A stretch of DNA of 64,000 nt from Rhizobium mayense (GTDB taxonomy: Bacteria > Pseudomonadota > Alphaproteobacteria > Rhizobiales > Rhizobiaceae): assembly GCF_030272705.1 (NCBI RefSeq), contig NZ_JARFYM010000021.1:1-64000 (forward strand). The letters are read 5' to 3'. Of the stretch, positions 25,677-34,152 are shown in pieces. The notes under the pieces are model-generated. The model saw nothing but the letters and a program-made list of their open reading frames with translations, was not told the origin of the DNA and made no database searches. Position 1 is the stretch's first letter. The number at the start of each line of letters is the position of its first letter. The translations under genes and the position numbers were made by a program.

Positions 25677-27797
25677 ATGCGTTTACAATATGGTTTCCTC
25701 TGTCTGTTCCTGGCGATTGCCCCATCGGCATATGCGCTGGAAACTGGTTCACCGGCAGTTTTGACGCCGCTACAGCAGCAAGCGCAGGCCGCCCATTTGA
25801 GCGCACAAATTCTTGCACGCTCCCACTACAAGCCTGTTCCGCTCGATGATGCCCTCTCGGCCAGGATCATGAACCAGTTTATCAAGTCGCTGGATCCGGA
25901 CCGTGTCCTCTTCCTGCAGACGGATATCGACAAGTTCACCGCCAACAGCACTAAGATCGACGATGCCATAAACCGGGAAGACCTGCAGATCCCCTTTTCC
26001 ATTTTCAATGTGTATATGCAGCGCGTTGTCGACCGCATGAACTACGCACGCAACTTGCTCAAGCAGAACTTCGATTTCAGTGTGCAGGAAGACTATCCCC
26101 TCGTCCGCGACAAGGCGCCCTGGCCGCAATCGGAAGCGGAAAGCAATGACCTATGGCGCAAACGCGTCAAGAACGACTGGCTGCGTCTCAAGCTGGCCGG
26201 CAAAGACGATGCCGGCATTCGCGATACGCTCGACAAACGCTACGAAAATTCCCTCGAGCGTGCCTACAAGTACAAGAGCGACGACGTCTTCCAGACATTC
26301 ATGGATGCCTATACAACATCGATCGACCCGCATACCGACTATTTCGGCGCAGCCGCTGCGGCGGAATTCGATATTTCAATGAAGCTTTCGCTCGTTGGCA
26401 TCGGCGCGGTATTGCAGGAAAGAGATGACTACACGACGATCCGTGAGCTCGTCGCCGGCGGCCCGGCGCAGGTGTCCGGCAAGCTCGCGGCTGGCGACCG
26501 CATTGTCGGCGTCGGCCAAGGCGAGAATGGCCCGATAAAGGAAGTGGTCGGTACGCGCCTCGACGAAATCGTGCAGATGATACGCGGCGCAAAGGGGTCT
26601 GTCGTGCGCCTGGACATTCTGCCGGCGGATGCAGGACCGGATGGCAAGCATCACATCATCAGCCTGGTGCGCGACAAGATCAGCCTTGACAAGCAGGCGG
26701 CCAAGAAGACGATCCTGTCGATAAAGGATGGCGACGCCACCCGCAAGATTGGGGTGATTACCTTGCCCGCCTTCTACGAAGACTTTGAGGCGCGGCGAAA
26801 AGGCGACAAGGACTACCGCAGCGCCAGCCGCGACGTGGCCAAACTTCTCGCTGAACTGAAACAGGACAATGTCGACGGCGTTCTGATCGACTTGCGCGAT
26901 AACGGCGGCGGTTCGTTAGCCGAGGCGATTGATTTGACAGGTCTGTTTGTCGGCAAGGGCCCGGTGGTTCAGGAACGCGATGCCCGCGGTAAGGTGGAGG
27001 TTGAGAACGACGATCTTTCCGCGCCGGCCTGGACAGGCCCGCTCGCTGTATTGATCAATCGCGGCTCGGCATCAGCTTCCGAGATCTTCGCCGCGGCAAT
27101 TCAGGATTATGGTCGGGGTGTGATCGTCGGCGAACCCAGTTTTGGCAAGGGCACAGTGCAAACTGTGATCAATCTTGACCAGTTGACCCACAGCAGCAGG
27201 CCGAAATTCGGCGAATTGAAATTGACGGTTGCCCAGTTTTTCCGTGTCGACGGCGGTACGACACAGTTGCGCGGCGTGACGCCCGACATCAGCTTGCCGG
27301 GCTTTTCTGATCCCAAGAGCCTCGGTGAGGCAAGTTATGACAACGCCCTGCCGTGGTCGCAGGTCAAACCGGCCAAATATACCCCTGACGGCGATATAAA
27401 GACGCTGCTGCCGCAACTGCAGAGCCGCCACCAGGCTCGGCTGGCGAACGACAAGGATTTCCAGCGCTTTACAGAAGACGTTGCCGAACTGAAGACGCAG
27501 CGTGAGAAACGGGTTGTCTCCCTGAATGAAACCGAGCGTCGCAATGAATTGATCGCTCAGGCCAATCGTCTCAAGTCTCGCCAGCAAATGAATGATGGTG
27601 TGAACAGTGGCGAAGACGATGGCCTGGAGGCAAACGAGCGTAGCCTCAGTGCTGATATTGCGATTGAAAATGCCCGCAGGAATGCAAAAGACGTCTTGCT
27701 GAACGAGACTGCCTCCATTGTTGCCGACCAGGCGGATCTCCAGGCAGGCGCGCTGAAGGCTGCCCCGCAACAACCGGGAAACAGTGACAAAAAATGA
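25677..27797 (+). CDS. prc: tail-specific (carboxy-terminal processing) protease, Prc type
   Basis: 706 residues. Signal peptide MRLQYGFLCLFLAIAPSAYA, long N-terminal helical domain, PDZ domain (GIGAVLQERDDYTTIRELVAGGPAQVSGKLAAGDRIVGVGQ), S41 catalytic domain (GVLIDLRDNGGGSLAEAIDLTGLF; RGSASASEIFAAAIQDYGRGVIVGEPSFGKGTVQ with the Ser-Lys dyad) and a C-terminal DUF3340-like helical domain. Degrades periplasmic proteins with exposed apolar C-termini. The architecture is that of the large gamma/betaproteobacterial Prc rather than the smaller CtpA usual in alphaproteobacteria. No operon partner (NlpI-like adaptor) is nearby, and gene scraps flank both sides, suggesting transfer. Confidence 0.92.
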   Translation: MRLQYGFLCLFLAIAPSAYALETGSPAVLTPLQQQAQAAHLSAQILARSHYKPVPLDDALSARIMNQFIKSLDPDRVLFLQTDIDKFTANSTKIDDAINREDLQIPFSIFNVYMQRVVDRMNYARNLLKQNFDFSVQEDYPLVRDKAPWPQSEAESNDLWRKRVKNDWLRLKLAGKDDAGIRDTLDKRYENSLERAYKYKSDDVFQTFMDAYTTSIDPHTDYFGAAAAAEFDISMKLSLVGIGAVLQERDDYTTIRELVAGGPAQVSGKLAAGDRIVGVGQGENGPIKEVVGTRLDEIVQMIRGAKGSVVRLDILPADAGPDGKHHIISLVRDKISLDKQAAKKTILSIKDGDATRKIGVITLPAFYEDFEARRKGDKDYRSASRDVAKLLAELKQDNVDGVLIDLRDNGGGSLAEAIDLTGLFVGKGPVVQERDARGKVEVENDDLSAPAWTGPLAVLINRGSASASEIFAAAIQDYGRGVIVGEPSFGKGTVQTVINLDQLTHSSRPKFGELKLTVAQFFRVDGGTTQLRGVTPDISLPGFSDPKSLGEASYDNALPWSQVKPAKYTPDGDIKTLLPQLQSRHQARLANDKDFQRFTEDVAELKTQREKRVVSLNETERRNELIAQANRLKSRQQMNDGVNSGEDDGLEANERSLSADIAIENARRNAKDVLLNETASIVADQADLQAGALKAAPQQPGNSDKK

Positions 27798-28106
27798 CAA
27801 TTTTTCAACGAGCGCAACCAAGGTGCCTCTTGGGTCGCTTGGGAAATCTGTCGGGGTCGCGAACTTGATGAGGTCGGCGCCGGGCCTGGCCAGCCAAGTG
27901 CCGATTGCCTAGCGCCGGCCCAACGTTGGCCGCCGCTCTCGGGCGAATGTGCTGACGGAATCAAGGTGACAGAACTTGCCCAGTTCGCCCAACCGGTGCG
28001 CTGGGACGTCCTGTGCGGTATGCGCCTGGAGACCTGGGCGGCAACGCGTAACGGTCGTCCTCGGCCGACGGACGATGAGGTTCTTTGGCTTTTACCAAGC
28101 CTTTAA
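27798..28106 (+). other. open frame directly after the prc stop, unassigned
   Basis: The prc frame stays open for about 102 more codons after its TGA (ASWVAWEICRGRELDEVG ... RWDVLCGMRLETWAATRNGR ... EVLWLLPSL). No ATG starts it; GTG 27965 or ATG 28019 would give short products. I recognise no family, and Prc proteins do not normally carry such an extension. Probably a remnant or chance. Confidence 0.3.
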
Positions 28107-28149
28107 GCTCACCGCGACCTAACGCGAGTGGCGACCCATCGCGAATTCA

Positions 28150-28351
28150 TGACGACTGCCTGCAGAAGGTGGTTGCTGATTGGGCTGTCAGACCGCCCTG
28201 CCGCTCCGTGAGTGACGTGCGAGCATGCATGTGCCGCGAATAAACCCAATGTTCCCACGAACAGGTGAACCCGAACCCGTTCGCCACCGATCCACACCTT
28301 CATGTCACCAACGCTGAGCCTCGACTTCACGGAAGCGCTGGTCGACCTCAC
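28150..28351 (-). mobile_element. IS21-family transposase (IstA) remnant, frameshifted
   Basis: One minus frame reads GDMKVWIGGERVRVHLFVGTLG, and the next frame continues YSRHMHARTSLTERQGGLTA. Together they match the catalytic-core region of IS21 IstA (V-W-I-G-G-E-R-V-R-V-H-L-F-V-G-T-L-G-Y-S-R). The frameshift and the lack of flanking istA/istB sequence show it is a scrap. Confidence 0.6.
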
Positions 28352-28407
28352 CTTGGAAAACCGCTGCTCAAGAAAGCATGATCGGGGATTGAGGGAGACA
28401 CAGAATG

Positions 28408-28463
28408 AGATATCTCGCCGCCGAGATGTCTAAGATTGTGATATTTTCAACGATATTTCAACA
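28408..28463. promoter_or_regulatory. palindrome and tandem repeat upstream of polyol operon
   Basis: ATCTCG (28412-28417) and CGAGAT (28422-28427) form a palindrome around CCGC, extendable to 28408-28431 with one imperfect pair. Just downstream two near-identical copies of GATATTT(T)CAAC occur in tandem around 28441-28463. They lie about 110-150 bases upstream of a good promoter. They may be operators for the SorC-type regulator-kinase fusion of the operon; this is inference. Confidence 0.4.
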
Positions 28464-28557
28464 CGTTAAATAAAGTTCTGAAATTCATTTCTCCGCACCC
28501 GTCATACTCCCAACAGAGGCCGCGGGCCTTCGCTCCTTCAAATTTGCGAATACCATG

Positions 28558-28586
28558 TTGACATTTGTCGAAAGCAGATCGAATAT
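28558..28586 (+). promoter_or_regulatory. sigma-70-type promoter of polyol operon
   Basis: TTGACA (28558-28563), 17-base spacer, GAATAT (28581-28586). The distance to the GTG of the ATPase gene is about 78 bases. A perfect -35 and fair -10. Confidence 0.5.
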
Positions 28587-28664
28587 TGTAAAACGTGAAT
28601 GCTGGCGATGAAGTGTTGGCTCAGGTCGAGCTTTTTGCCCGGCATTCGGAATGCGGAGGGGAAA

Positions 28665-30143
28665 GTGGAATTCCTGCTTGAAGTAGAGGGACTGAAGAAG
28701 TCCTTTGGCGGCGTCGCGGCATTGCGCGACGGGCGCTTTCAATTGCGCCCCGGTTCCGTCCATGCCCTGTGCGGAGGCAACGGTGCGGGCAAGTCGACTT
28801 TCCTCAAGATCCTGATGGGCATTCACAACCGCGATGCCGGCTCAATTCGCCGCCGCGGCAAGGACGTAGAATACGCAAGCCCCGCCGAAGCGCTTGCCGC
28901 CGGCATCGCGATCATCGAGCAGGAACTCAGCCCCATCCCGCACATGACCGTTGCGGAGAACATCTATCTCGGTCGCGAGCCTTCTGCTCGCTTCGGCGGC
29001 ATCGATTTCAAGACGATGAACCGCAATGCGCAGGCTCTGCTAGATCGGCTTCAGTTCAATATCCGCGCCACGCAATTGATGATGAACCTATCTGTCGCCC
29101 AGGTTCAGCTGGTCGAGATCGCCAAGGCGCTTAGCCACAATGCCGAAGTGATCTTCATGGACGAGCCCACTTCGGCGATTGGCGAGAAGGAAGCGCAGCA
29201 GCTGTTTGCGGCCATCGAACGGCTGAAGGCCGAAGGCAAAGGCGTCGTCTATGTCTCGCACCGCCTGTCCGAAATTTTCCAGATCGCCGATTCCTACACG
29301 GCCTTCCGCGATGGGTCCTATGTCGGCAGCGGCGCGCTTGCCGACATCGACCGACCTGGCCTCATCCGCATGATCGTCGGCCGCGAGCTTGGCGAGGAAT
29401 ATATCAAGACGAATGTGCCGACAGCAATTCCGGGATTGGAAGTCGCCGGCCTCACTGCAGAGGGCAAGGTTACCGACATCTCCTTTACCGCTCATAAGGG
29501 CGAGATTTTCGGGATTTACGGCCTGATGGGATCTGGCCGGACCGAGATCTTCAACTGCATCTTCGGCGTCGATGCTGTCAGCAGCGGTCAGATCAAGCTC
29601 GCCGGCGCGCCTATTGTCGTGCGCAAGCCGGCAGAAGCCATGCAGCACGGCATCGCCTTCGTGACGGAAGATCGCAAGCTCACGGGTCTCAACCTGATCG
29701 ACAGCGTCCGCAACAACATCTGCCTTGCGAGCCTGCCCGAAATGAGCCCGCATTTCTCAATGAATCGGCGGGAGGAGGCCAGCGCCAGCCAGGGCATGAT
29801 CCAGCGCTTCGGCATCAAGGCTGCGCGCGACAGCATGCCCGTCTCCGGCCTTTCCGGCGGCAACCAGCAGAAGGTCGTCCTCGGCAAGTGGTTCCTGCGC
29901 AAGCCGAAAGTGCTGCTCCTGGACGAGCCGACGCGCGGCGTCGATGTCGGCGCCAAGCGCGAAATCTATCGCATTATCTGCGACTTCGCCGCCGAAGGCG
30001 GCACAGTCATCATGATCTCATCCGAAATAGACGAGGTTCTCGGCATGTCAGACCGCATCCTGGTGATGCGGCAGGGACGCTCCGCCGGAATTCTCAAGAG
30101 GGAGGAGGCCGACGCGCAATCGCTCGTGCATCTGTCGACCTGA
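28665..30143 (+). CDS. sugar/polyol ABC transporter ATP-binding protein (RbsA-like, two NBDs)
   Basis: 492 residues from GTG 28665, which has GGAGGGG 6 bases upstream; the frame from 28599 is less likely. Two nucleotide-binding halves. N-half: Walker A GGNGAGKST, LSVAQVQLVEIAKAL, Walker B VIFMDEPTSAIG, VSHRLSEIF. C-half: GEIFGIYGLMGSGRTEIFNC with degenerate Walker A, TEDRKLTGL, LSGGNQQKVVLGKW, LLLDEPTRGVDVG. This asymmetric pattern is typical of RbsA/XylG/EryE ATPases for pentoses, tetritols and other polyols. First gene of an eight-gene operon. Confidence 0.92.
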   Translation: MEFLLEVEGLKKSFGGVAALRDGRFQLRPGSVHALCGGNGAGKSTFLKILMGIHNRDAGSIRRRGKDVEYASPAEALAAGIAIIEQELSPIPHMTVAENIYLGREPSARFGGIDFKTMNRNAQALLDRLQFNIRATQLMMNLSVAQVQLVEIAKALSHNAEVIFMDEPTSAIGEKEAQQLFAAIERLKAEGKGVVYVSHRLSEIFQIADSYTAFRDGSYVGSGALADIDRPGLIRMIVGRELGEEYIKTNVPTAIPGLEVAGLTAEGKVTDISFTAHKGEIFGIYGLMGSGRTEIFNCIFGVDAVSSGQIKLAGAPIVVRKPAEAMQHGIAFVTEDRKLTGLNLIDSVRNNICLASLPEMSPHFSMNRREEASASQGMIQRFGIKAARDSMPVSGLSGGNQQKVVLGKWFLRKPKVLLLDEPTRGVDVGAKREIYRIICDFAAEGGTVIMISSEIDEVLGMSDRILVMRQGRSAGILKREEADAQSLVHLST

Positions 30144-30198
30144 ATGCGACAGAACACGGGGTCCAGAATGAAGCGCCCGGCAATAAGAGGTATTTGCA

Positions 30199-31203
30199 AT
30201 GTCCGCCACTGACAACAATCCGTCCAACTCCTGGTTCGGCTCGGACCGACGCAGATTGATCATTCAGGAATACGGCATCTTTCTCGCCTTCCTGCTGCTC
30301 GCCATCTTCCTCTCCTTCTCGAATGAGTACTTCCTGACGGCCGGCAACATTTCGAACGTGTTGCTGCAGACCTCGATCAACGGCGTGCTGGCGATCGGCA
30401 TGACATTCGTCATCCTGACGCGAGGCATCGATCTTTCCGTCGGCTCCGTGGTTGCGCTCACCGGGATCGTCAGCGCGAGCTTCGCAACGACCTCGGCGAC
30501 GGCCGGCATCGTCGGCGCGCCCTATCCGCCTTATGTTGCGCTTGCCGTCGGCCTGCTCGTCGGTGTCGCCTGCGGCGCCGTGGTCGGCCTCATCGTCTCG
30601 CGATTTGCCGTTCCTGCTTTCGTCGCGACGCTTGGCATGCTGTCTGCCGCGCGCGGCCTGACACTGATTTATGGCGGCGGCAAGCCTGTTCCGGCACTGA
30701 CCCCTGATTTCCGCTGGATCGGCACCGGCAGCGTGCTGTCGATCCCGATACCTGTCATCTTGCTTGGCATCGTCTTCATCGTTGCATGGTGGGTTTTGAA
30801 CCGCACCCGCTTTGGCCGATATATCTATGCCGTTGGTGGCAACCCGCATGCCGCCATCACCTCGGGCATCAATGTCGGTAAGCTGCGTTTCCTTGTTTAC
30901 GTGATTTCCGGAGGGCTTTCCGGGCTTGCAGGCATGATCCTTGCCGCCCGGACCGGCTCCGCCCTGCCGCAGGCCGGTATTGCCTACGAACTCGACGCGA
31001 TCGCCGCTGTCGTCATCGGCGGTACCAGTCTTTCCGGCGGCGTCGGCCGCATTACGGGCACATTGATTGGAGCGCTGATCATCGGCGTCATGAACAACGG
31101 TCTCGATCTGATGGGAATCCAGTCCTACTACCAGCAGGTCCTCAAGGGCGCGCTTATCGTCGGCGCCGTGATGCTCGACCAAAAGCGAAATCTGGGCGGC
31201 TGA
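30199..31203 (+). CDS. sugar/polyol ABC transporter permease (RbsC-like)
   Basis: 334 residues with 8-10 membrane helices, BPD_transp_2 family. Diagnostic segments: SINGVLAIGMTFVILTRGIDLSVGSVVALTGIVSA, FAVPAFVATLGMLSAARGLTLIYGGG, YAVGGNPHAAITSGINV, LDAIAAVVIGGTSLSGGVGRITGTLIGALIIGVMNNGL. Forms the channel with the upstream ATPase. Located 56 bases after the ATPase stop. Confidence 0.93.
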   Translation: MSATDNNPSNSWFGSDRRRLIIQEYGIFLAFLLLAIFLSFSNEYFLTAGNISNVLLQTSINGVLAIGMTFVILTRGIDLSVGSVVALTGIVSASFATTSATAGIVGAPYPPYVALAVGLLVGVACGAVVGLIVSRFAVPAFVATLGMLSAARGLTLIYGGGKPVPALTPDFRWIGTGSVLSIPIPVILLGIVFIVAWWVLNRTRFGRYIYAVGGNPHAAITSGINVGKLRFLVYVISGGLSGLAGMILAARTGSALPQAGIAYELDAIAAVVIGGTSLSGGVGRITGTLIGALIIGVMNNGLDLMGIQSYYQQVLKGALIVGAVMLDQKRNLGG

Positions 31204-31288
31204 GCCCAAAGAAATTCCAGTGTTGGCACTCGGAAAACCAAACGGCGCGCCAGGATGGCCGCCGAACTTCCAACGGAGGAGACTTGTA

Positions 31289-32278
31289 ATGAAGAAACTA
31301 CTTATTGCTCTTGCGGCAGCGACGGCGCTTCTGGCTTCGCCAGCCCTCGCCCAGGACAAGAAATTGAAGATCGGCGCGGCGCCCTACGGCTTGAATGCCG
31401 AATTCATGCAGATCTGGTCGGCAGCGCTGAAGGAACATCCCGCCGTCAAGAACGGCGACGTCGATCTGACCATCTTCGACGGCCGCTATGACGCGCTTGT
31501 CCAGCAGGAGCAGGTCAACACGATGATCACGCAGAAGTTCGACGCGATCATTTTCGTGCCGATCGATATCGAAGCCGCAGCGACCGCCGTTCAGGCCGCT
31601 CACGACGCCGGTATCCCGGTCGTCGGCTCCAACACCCGCGTCAACTCCGATCTCCTGACCTCCTACGTCGGCTCCGACGATACGGTTTCGGGCTACATGG
31701 AAGCCAAGACCGTTCTCGACAAGATCGGTTGCAAGGGCAATGTCGTCATCCTCGAAGGCCCGATCGGCCAGTCGGCGCAGATTTCGCGCCTTGAAGGCAA
31801 CAAGAAGGCGCTCGCCGAGTGCCCGAATGTGAAAGTGCTGGAAGACCAGACAGCAAACTGGTCGCGCGCGGAAGCCCAGACCCTGATGGAAAACTGGCTG
31901 ACCTCTCACCCCGGCCAGATCAACGGTGTCATCGGTCAGAACGACGAGATGGCACTCGGCGCGATCGAGGCGATCAAGGCTGCCAAGCTGAACGTCAAAG
32001 ACTTCGCCATTGCCGGCATCGACGGCATCACGGATGCGCTCCACGCCGTGAAAGACGGCACGATGACCTCCATCCTGCAGGACGCCAGCGCGCAGGCCCA
32101 GGGCGCACTCGACCTCGCGATCTTGGCAGCCAAGAAGGGCAACTACAAGCCGGAATCCAAGATCTGGTCGCAGTATCCCGACATGCCTTTCAACGACGGC
32201 AAGGACAAGAACTACAATGTTCCGTGGACCCCTGTAACGGCCGAGAACGTCGACAAGCTGCTCGAAACCCGCAAGTAA
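31289..32278 (+). CDS. sugar/polyol ABC transporter substrate-binding protein (RbsB-like)
   Basis: 329 residues from ATG 31289, with GGAGGAG upstream and a clear signal peptide (MKKLLIALAAATALLASPALA). Peripla_BP_4 fold: FDAIIFVPIDIEAAATAVQAAHDAGIPVVGSNT, YVGSDDTVSGYMEA, VVILEGPIGQSAQISRLEG, VIGQNDEMALGAIEAIKAA, IAGIDGITDALHAVKDGTMTSILQD. It captures the polyol or sugar in the periplasm. An earlier in-frame start at 31220 would precede the signal peptide. Followed by a small hairpin that may stabilise the upstream mRNA. Confidence 0.93.
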   Translation: MKKLLIALAAATALLASPALAQDKKLKIGAAPYGLNAEFMQIWSAALKEHPAVKNGDVDLTIFDGRYDALVQQEQVNTMITQKFDAIIFVPIDIEAAATAVQAAHDAGIPVVGSNTRVNSDLLTSYVGSDDTVSGYMEAKTVLDKIGCKGNVVILEGPIGQSAQISRLEGNKKALAECPNVKVLEDQTANWSRAEAQTLMENWLTSHPGQINGVIGQNDEMALGAIEAIKAAKLNVKDFAIAGIDGITDALHAVKDGTMTSILQDASAQAQGALDLAILAAKKGNYKPESKIWSQYPDMPFNDGKDKNYNVPWTPVTAENVDKLLETRK

Positions 32279-32290
32279 GATCAATGCGGC

Positions 32291-32308
32291 GGAGCGAAGT
32301 GTCGCTCC
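32291..32308 (+). repeat. intercistronic hairpin
   Basis: GGAGCGA and TCGCTCC with a 4-base loop lie between the binding-protein stop and the dehydrogenase start. Such hairpins after binding-protein genes often set differential transcript stability. Confidence 0.4.
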
Positions 32309-32339
32309 GTCTCACCCCGAAGACAGAGGCTTGAAAAAG

Positions 32340-33113
32340 ATGACCGAGACATCTCCAGACATTGATTTGACCTTCCCGCTCTCAGGCAAGACAGCGCTTG
32401 TTACGGGCGGCGGGTCCGGCATCGGCGCTGCAATCGCGGCGGCGTTCGCCTCCAAGGGCGCGAAGGTCGCGGTTCTCGATATCAATGTCGACATGGCGAA
32501 GGCCAAGGCATCCGAAATCGGCGGCAGCGGGGCGCCATTCGTCTGCGACGTGTCCGATCCCGCCTCCGTCAACAAGGCTGTCAGCGATGTCGTCTCGCAT
32601 TTCGGCGGCATCGATATCGCCGTCAACAGCGCCGGCGTCGTCTTCCTCGCCCCTGCCGAGGATCTGCCACTCGACTACTGGGACAAGACGATCAATATCA
32701 ACCTCAAGGGCACGTTCCTGGTCACACAGGCCGTCGGTCGCGCCATGATCGCCGCCGGCAAGGGCGGCAAGATCGTCAACCTCGCCTCGCAGGCCGGCAC
32801 CGTTGCTATCGAAGAACACGTCGCCTATTGCGCCTCCAAGTTCGGCGTGATTGGCATGTCCAAGACCTTTGCCGCCGAATGGGGCAAGCACGGCATCAAC
32901 GTCAACACCATCTCGCCGACGATCGTCCTAACCGAGCTCGGCAAGAAGGCCTGGGCCGGCGAAAAGGGCGAAGCCGCCAAGAAGCGCATCCCCACCGGCC
33001 GGTTTGCCTTCCCGCAGGAGATTGCAGCGGCGGCTGTTTTCCTCTCCTCGTCCGCCGCGGACATGATCAACGGCGCCGATCTGCTGATCGACGGCGGCTA
33101 CACTATTCTCTGA
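32340..33113 (+). CDS. SDR polyol dehydrogenase (GolD / D-threitol dehydrogenase-like)
   Basis: 257 residues of the classical short-chain dehydrogenase family: ALVTGGGSGIG (NAD site), VLDIN, NSAGV, INLKGTFLVTQ, NLASQAG with catalytic Ser, AYCASKFGVIGM (YxxxK). The C-terminal SPTIVLTELGKKAWAGEKGEAAKKRIP and the ending LIDGGYTIL resemble GolD of Listeria and DthD of Mycolicibacterium, which oxidise polyols such as D-arabinitol or D-threitol. With the transporter and two ketose-kinase-type enzymes in the operon, it likely converts an imported polyol to a keto sugar for phosphorylation. ATG 32340 chosen; a TTG at 32331 is in frame. Confidence 0.85.
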   Translation: MTETSPDIDLTFPLSGKTALVTGGGSGIGAAIAAAFASKGAKVAVLDINVDMAKAKASEIGGSGAPFVCDVSDPASVNKAVSDVVSHFGGIDIAVNSAGVVFLAPAEDLPLDYWDKTININLKGTFLVTQAVGRAMIAAGKGGKIVNLASQAGTVAIEEHVAYCASKFGVIGMSKTFAAEWGKHGINVNTISPTIVLTELGKKAWAGEKGEAAKKRIPTGRFAFPQEIAAAAVFLSSSAADMINGADLLIDGGYTIL

Positions 33114-33146
33114 GCGCAAACGCTCGACAATTCGACAGGAGAGACC

Positions 33147-34139
33147 ATGCAGCGGTTCATCAACAACCCCGATGAAGTCGTTGAAGATACTGTAAAAGGC
33201 TTCATCAAGGCGCATTCGGACATCGTCCGCCTGGCAGAAAATCCGCGCGTCGTCGTTGCGAAGGATGCCCCGCATGCCGGAAAGGTCGGCGTGATCACCG
33301 GCGGCGGTTCGGGTCACGAGCCGGCGTTCATCGGCTATACGGGCAAGAACATGCTGGATGCGGTCGCGGTCGGTGAGCTCTTTTCTTCCCCGACTGCCAA
33401 GAGCTTCCACGATGCCATCCGCGAGGCCAATGGCGGCCGCGGCGTAATTTGCCTTTACGGCAATTATGCCGGCGACAACATGAACGTAAAGATGGCAACG
33501 AAACTTGCCGCCAAGGACGGCATCGAAGTCGCGACCGTCGTTGCCAACGACGATGTCTGCTCCGCACCACCGGAGGAGCGCGAGAAGCGCCGCGGCGTCG
33601 CCGGCGAAATCTTCATGTGGAAAGTCGGCGGCGCCAAGGCTTCCAAGGGCGCAAGCCTTGAAGAAGTCCGTGTGACCGCGCAAAGGGCAATCGACAATTG
33701 CCGCTCGGTTGGCATCGGTCTTGGTCCCTGCACCCTGCCCGCTGTCGGCCATCCGAATTTCCAGATTGAGCCCGGCACCATGGAGGTCGGCATCGGCCAT
33801 CACGGCGAGCCTGGTGTTCGCGTCGAGCTGCTGAAAACGGCGGCGGAAATTGCCGAGGACATGTGCCAGATCGTGCTCGACGATCATAATCTGGCAGCCG
33901 GCACGGAAGTGGCCGTCCTCGTATCGGGCCTCGGCGCGACACCGGTCAACGAGCTCTACATCCTCAACGATACGATCGAGGCGAAGATCTCGGAGCGGGG
34001 CCTGAAGATCTACAAGACCTATATCGGCAACTACTTCACGTCGCTCGAAATGGTTGGCGCGACGCTGACCGTAATGGCGCTCGACGAAGAGCTGAAAGAG
34101 CTTCTCGACGTCGAGGTCAAGTGCACGACGCTGCTGTAA
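33147..34139 (+). CDS. dihydroxyacetone/erythrulose kinase subunit K
   Basis: 330 residues of the DhaK family from ATG 33147 (AGGAGAG site). The ketose-binding fold is intact: GKVGVITGGGSGHEPAFIGYTG, GVICLYGNYAGDNMNVKMA, DDVCSAPPEEREKRRGVAGEIFMWK, and the covalent-substrate histidine His219 in GIGHHGEPG, matching E. coli DhaK His218. It binds a short ketose as a hemiaminal and needs the L subunit encoded next to supply phosphate from ATP. In this operon the likely substrate is a tetrulose or dihydroxyacetone-like ketose from the adjacent dehydrogenase; the exact substrate is inference. Confidence 0.88.
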   Translation: MQRFINNPDEVVEDTVKGFIKAHSDIVRLAENPRVVVAKDAPHAGKVGVITGGGSGHEPAFIGYTGKNMLDAVAVGELFSSPTAKSFHDAIREANGGRGVICLYGNYAGDNMNVKMATKLAAKDGIEVATVVANDDVCSAPPEEREKRRGVAGEIFMWKVGGAKASKGASLEEVRVTAQRAIDNCRSVGIGLGPCTLPAVGHPNFQIEPGTMEVGIGHHGEPGVRVELLKTAAEIAEDMCQIVLDDHNLAAGTEVAVLVSGLGATPVNELYILNDTIEAKISERGLKIYKTYIGNYFTSLEMVGATLTVMALDEELKELLDVEVKCTTLL

Positions 34140-34152
34140 GGGGGACGCACGC

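Noticed and set aside
27798..28106. C-terminal extension of Prc by stop-codon read-through
   Set aside because: The frame continues after the prc TGA, but the C-terminal domain of Prc is already complete and the extension matches no known Prc tail; chance or a remnant is simpler.
30094..31359. A 421-codon frame antisense to the RbsC-like permease
   Set aside because: Hydrophilic repetitive translation (Asp/Gly/Arg-rich) caused by sense-strand codon bias; the permease is clearly the real gene.
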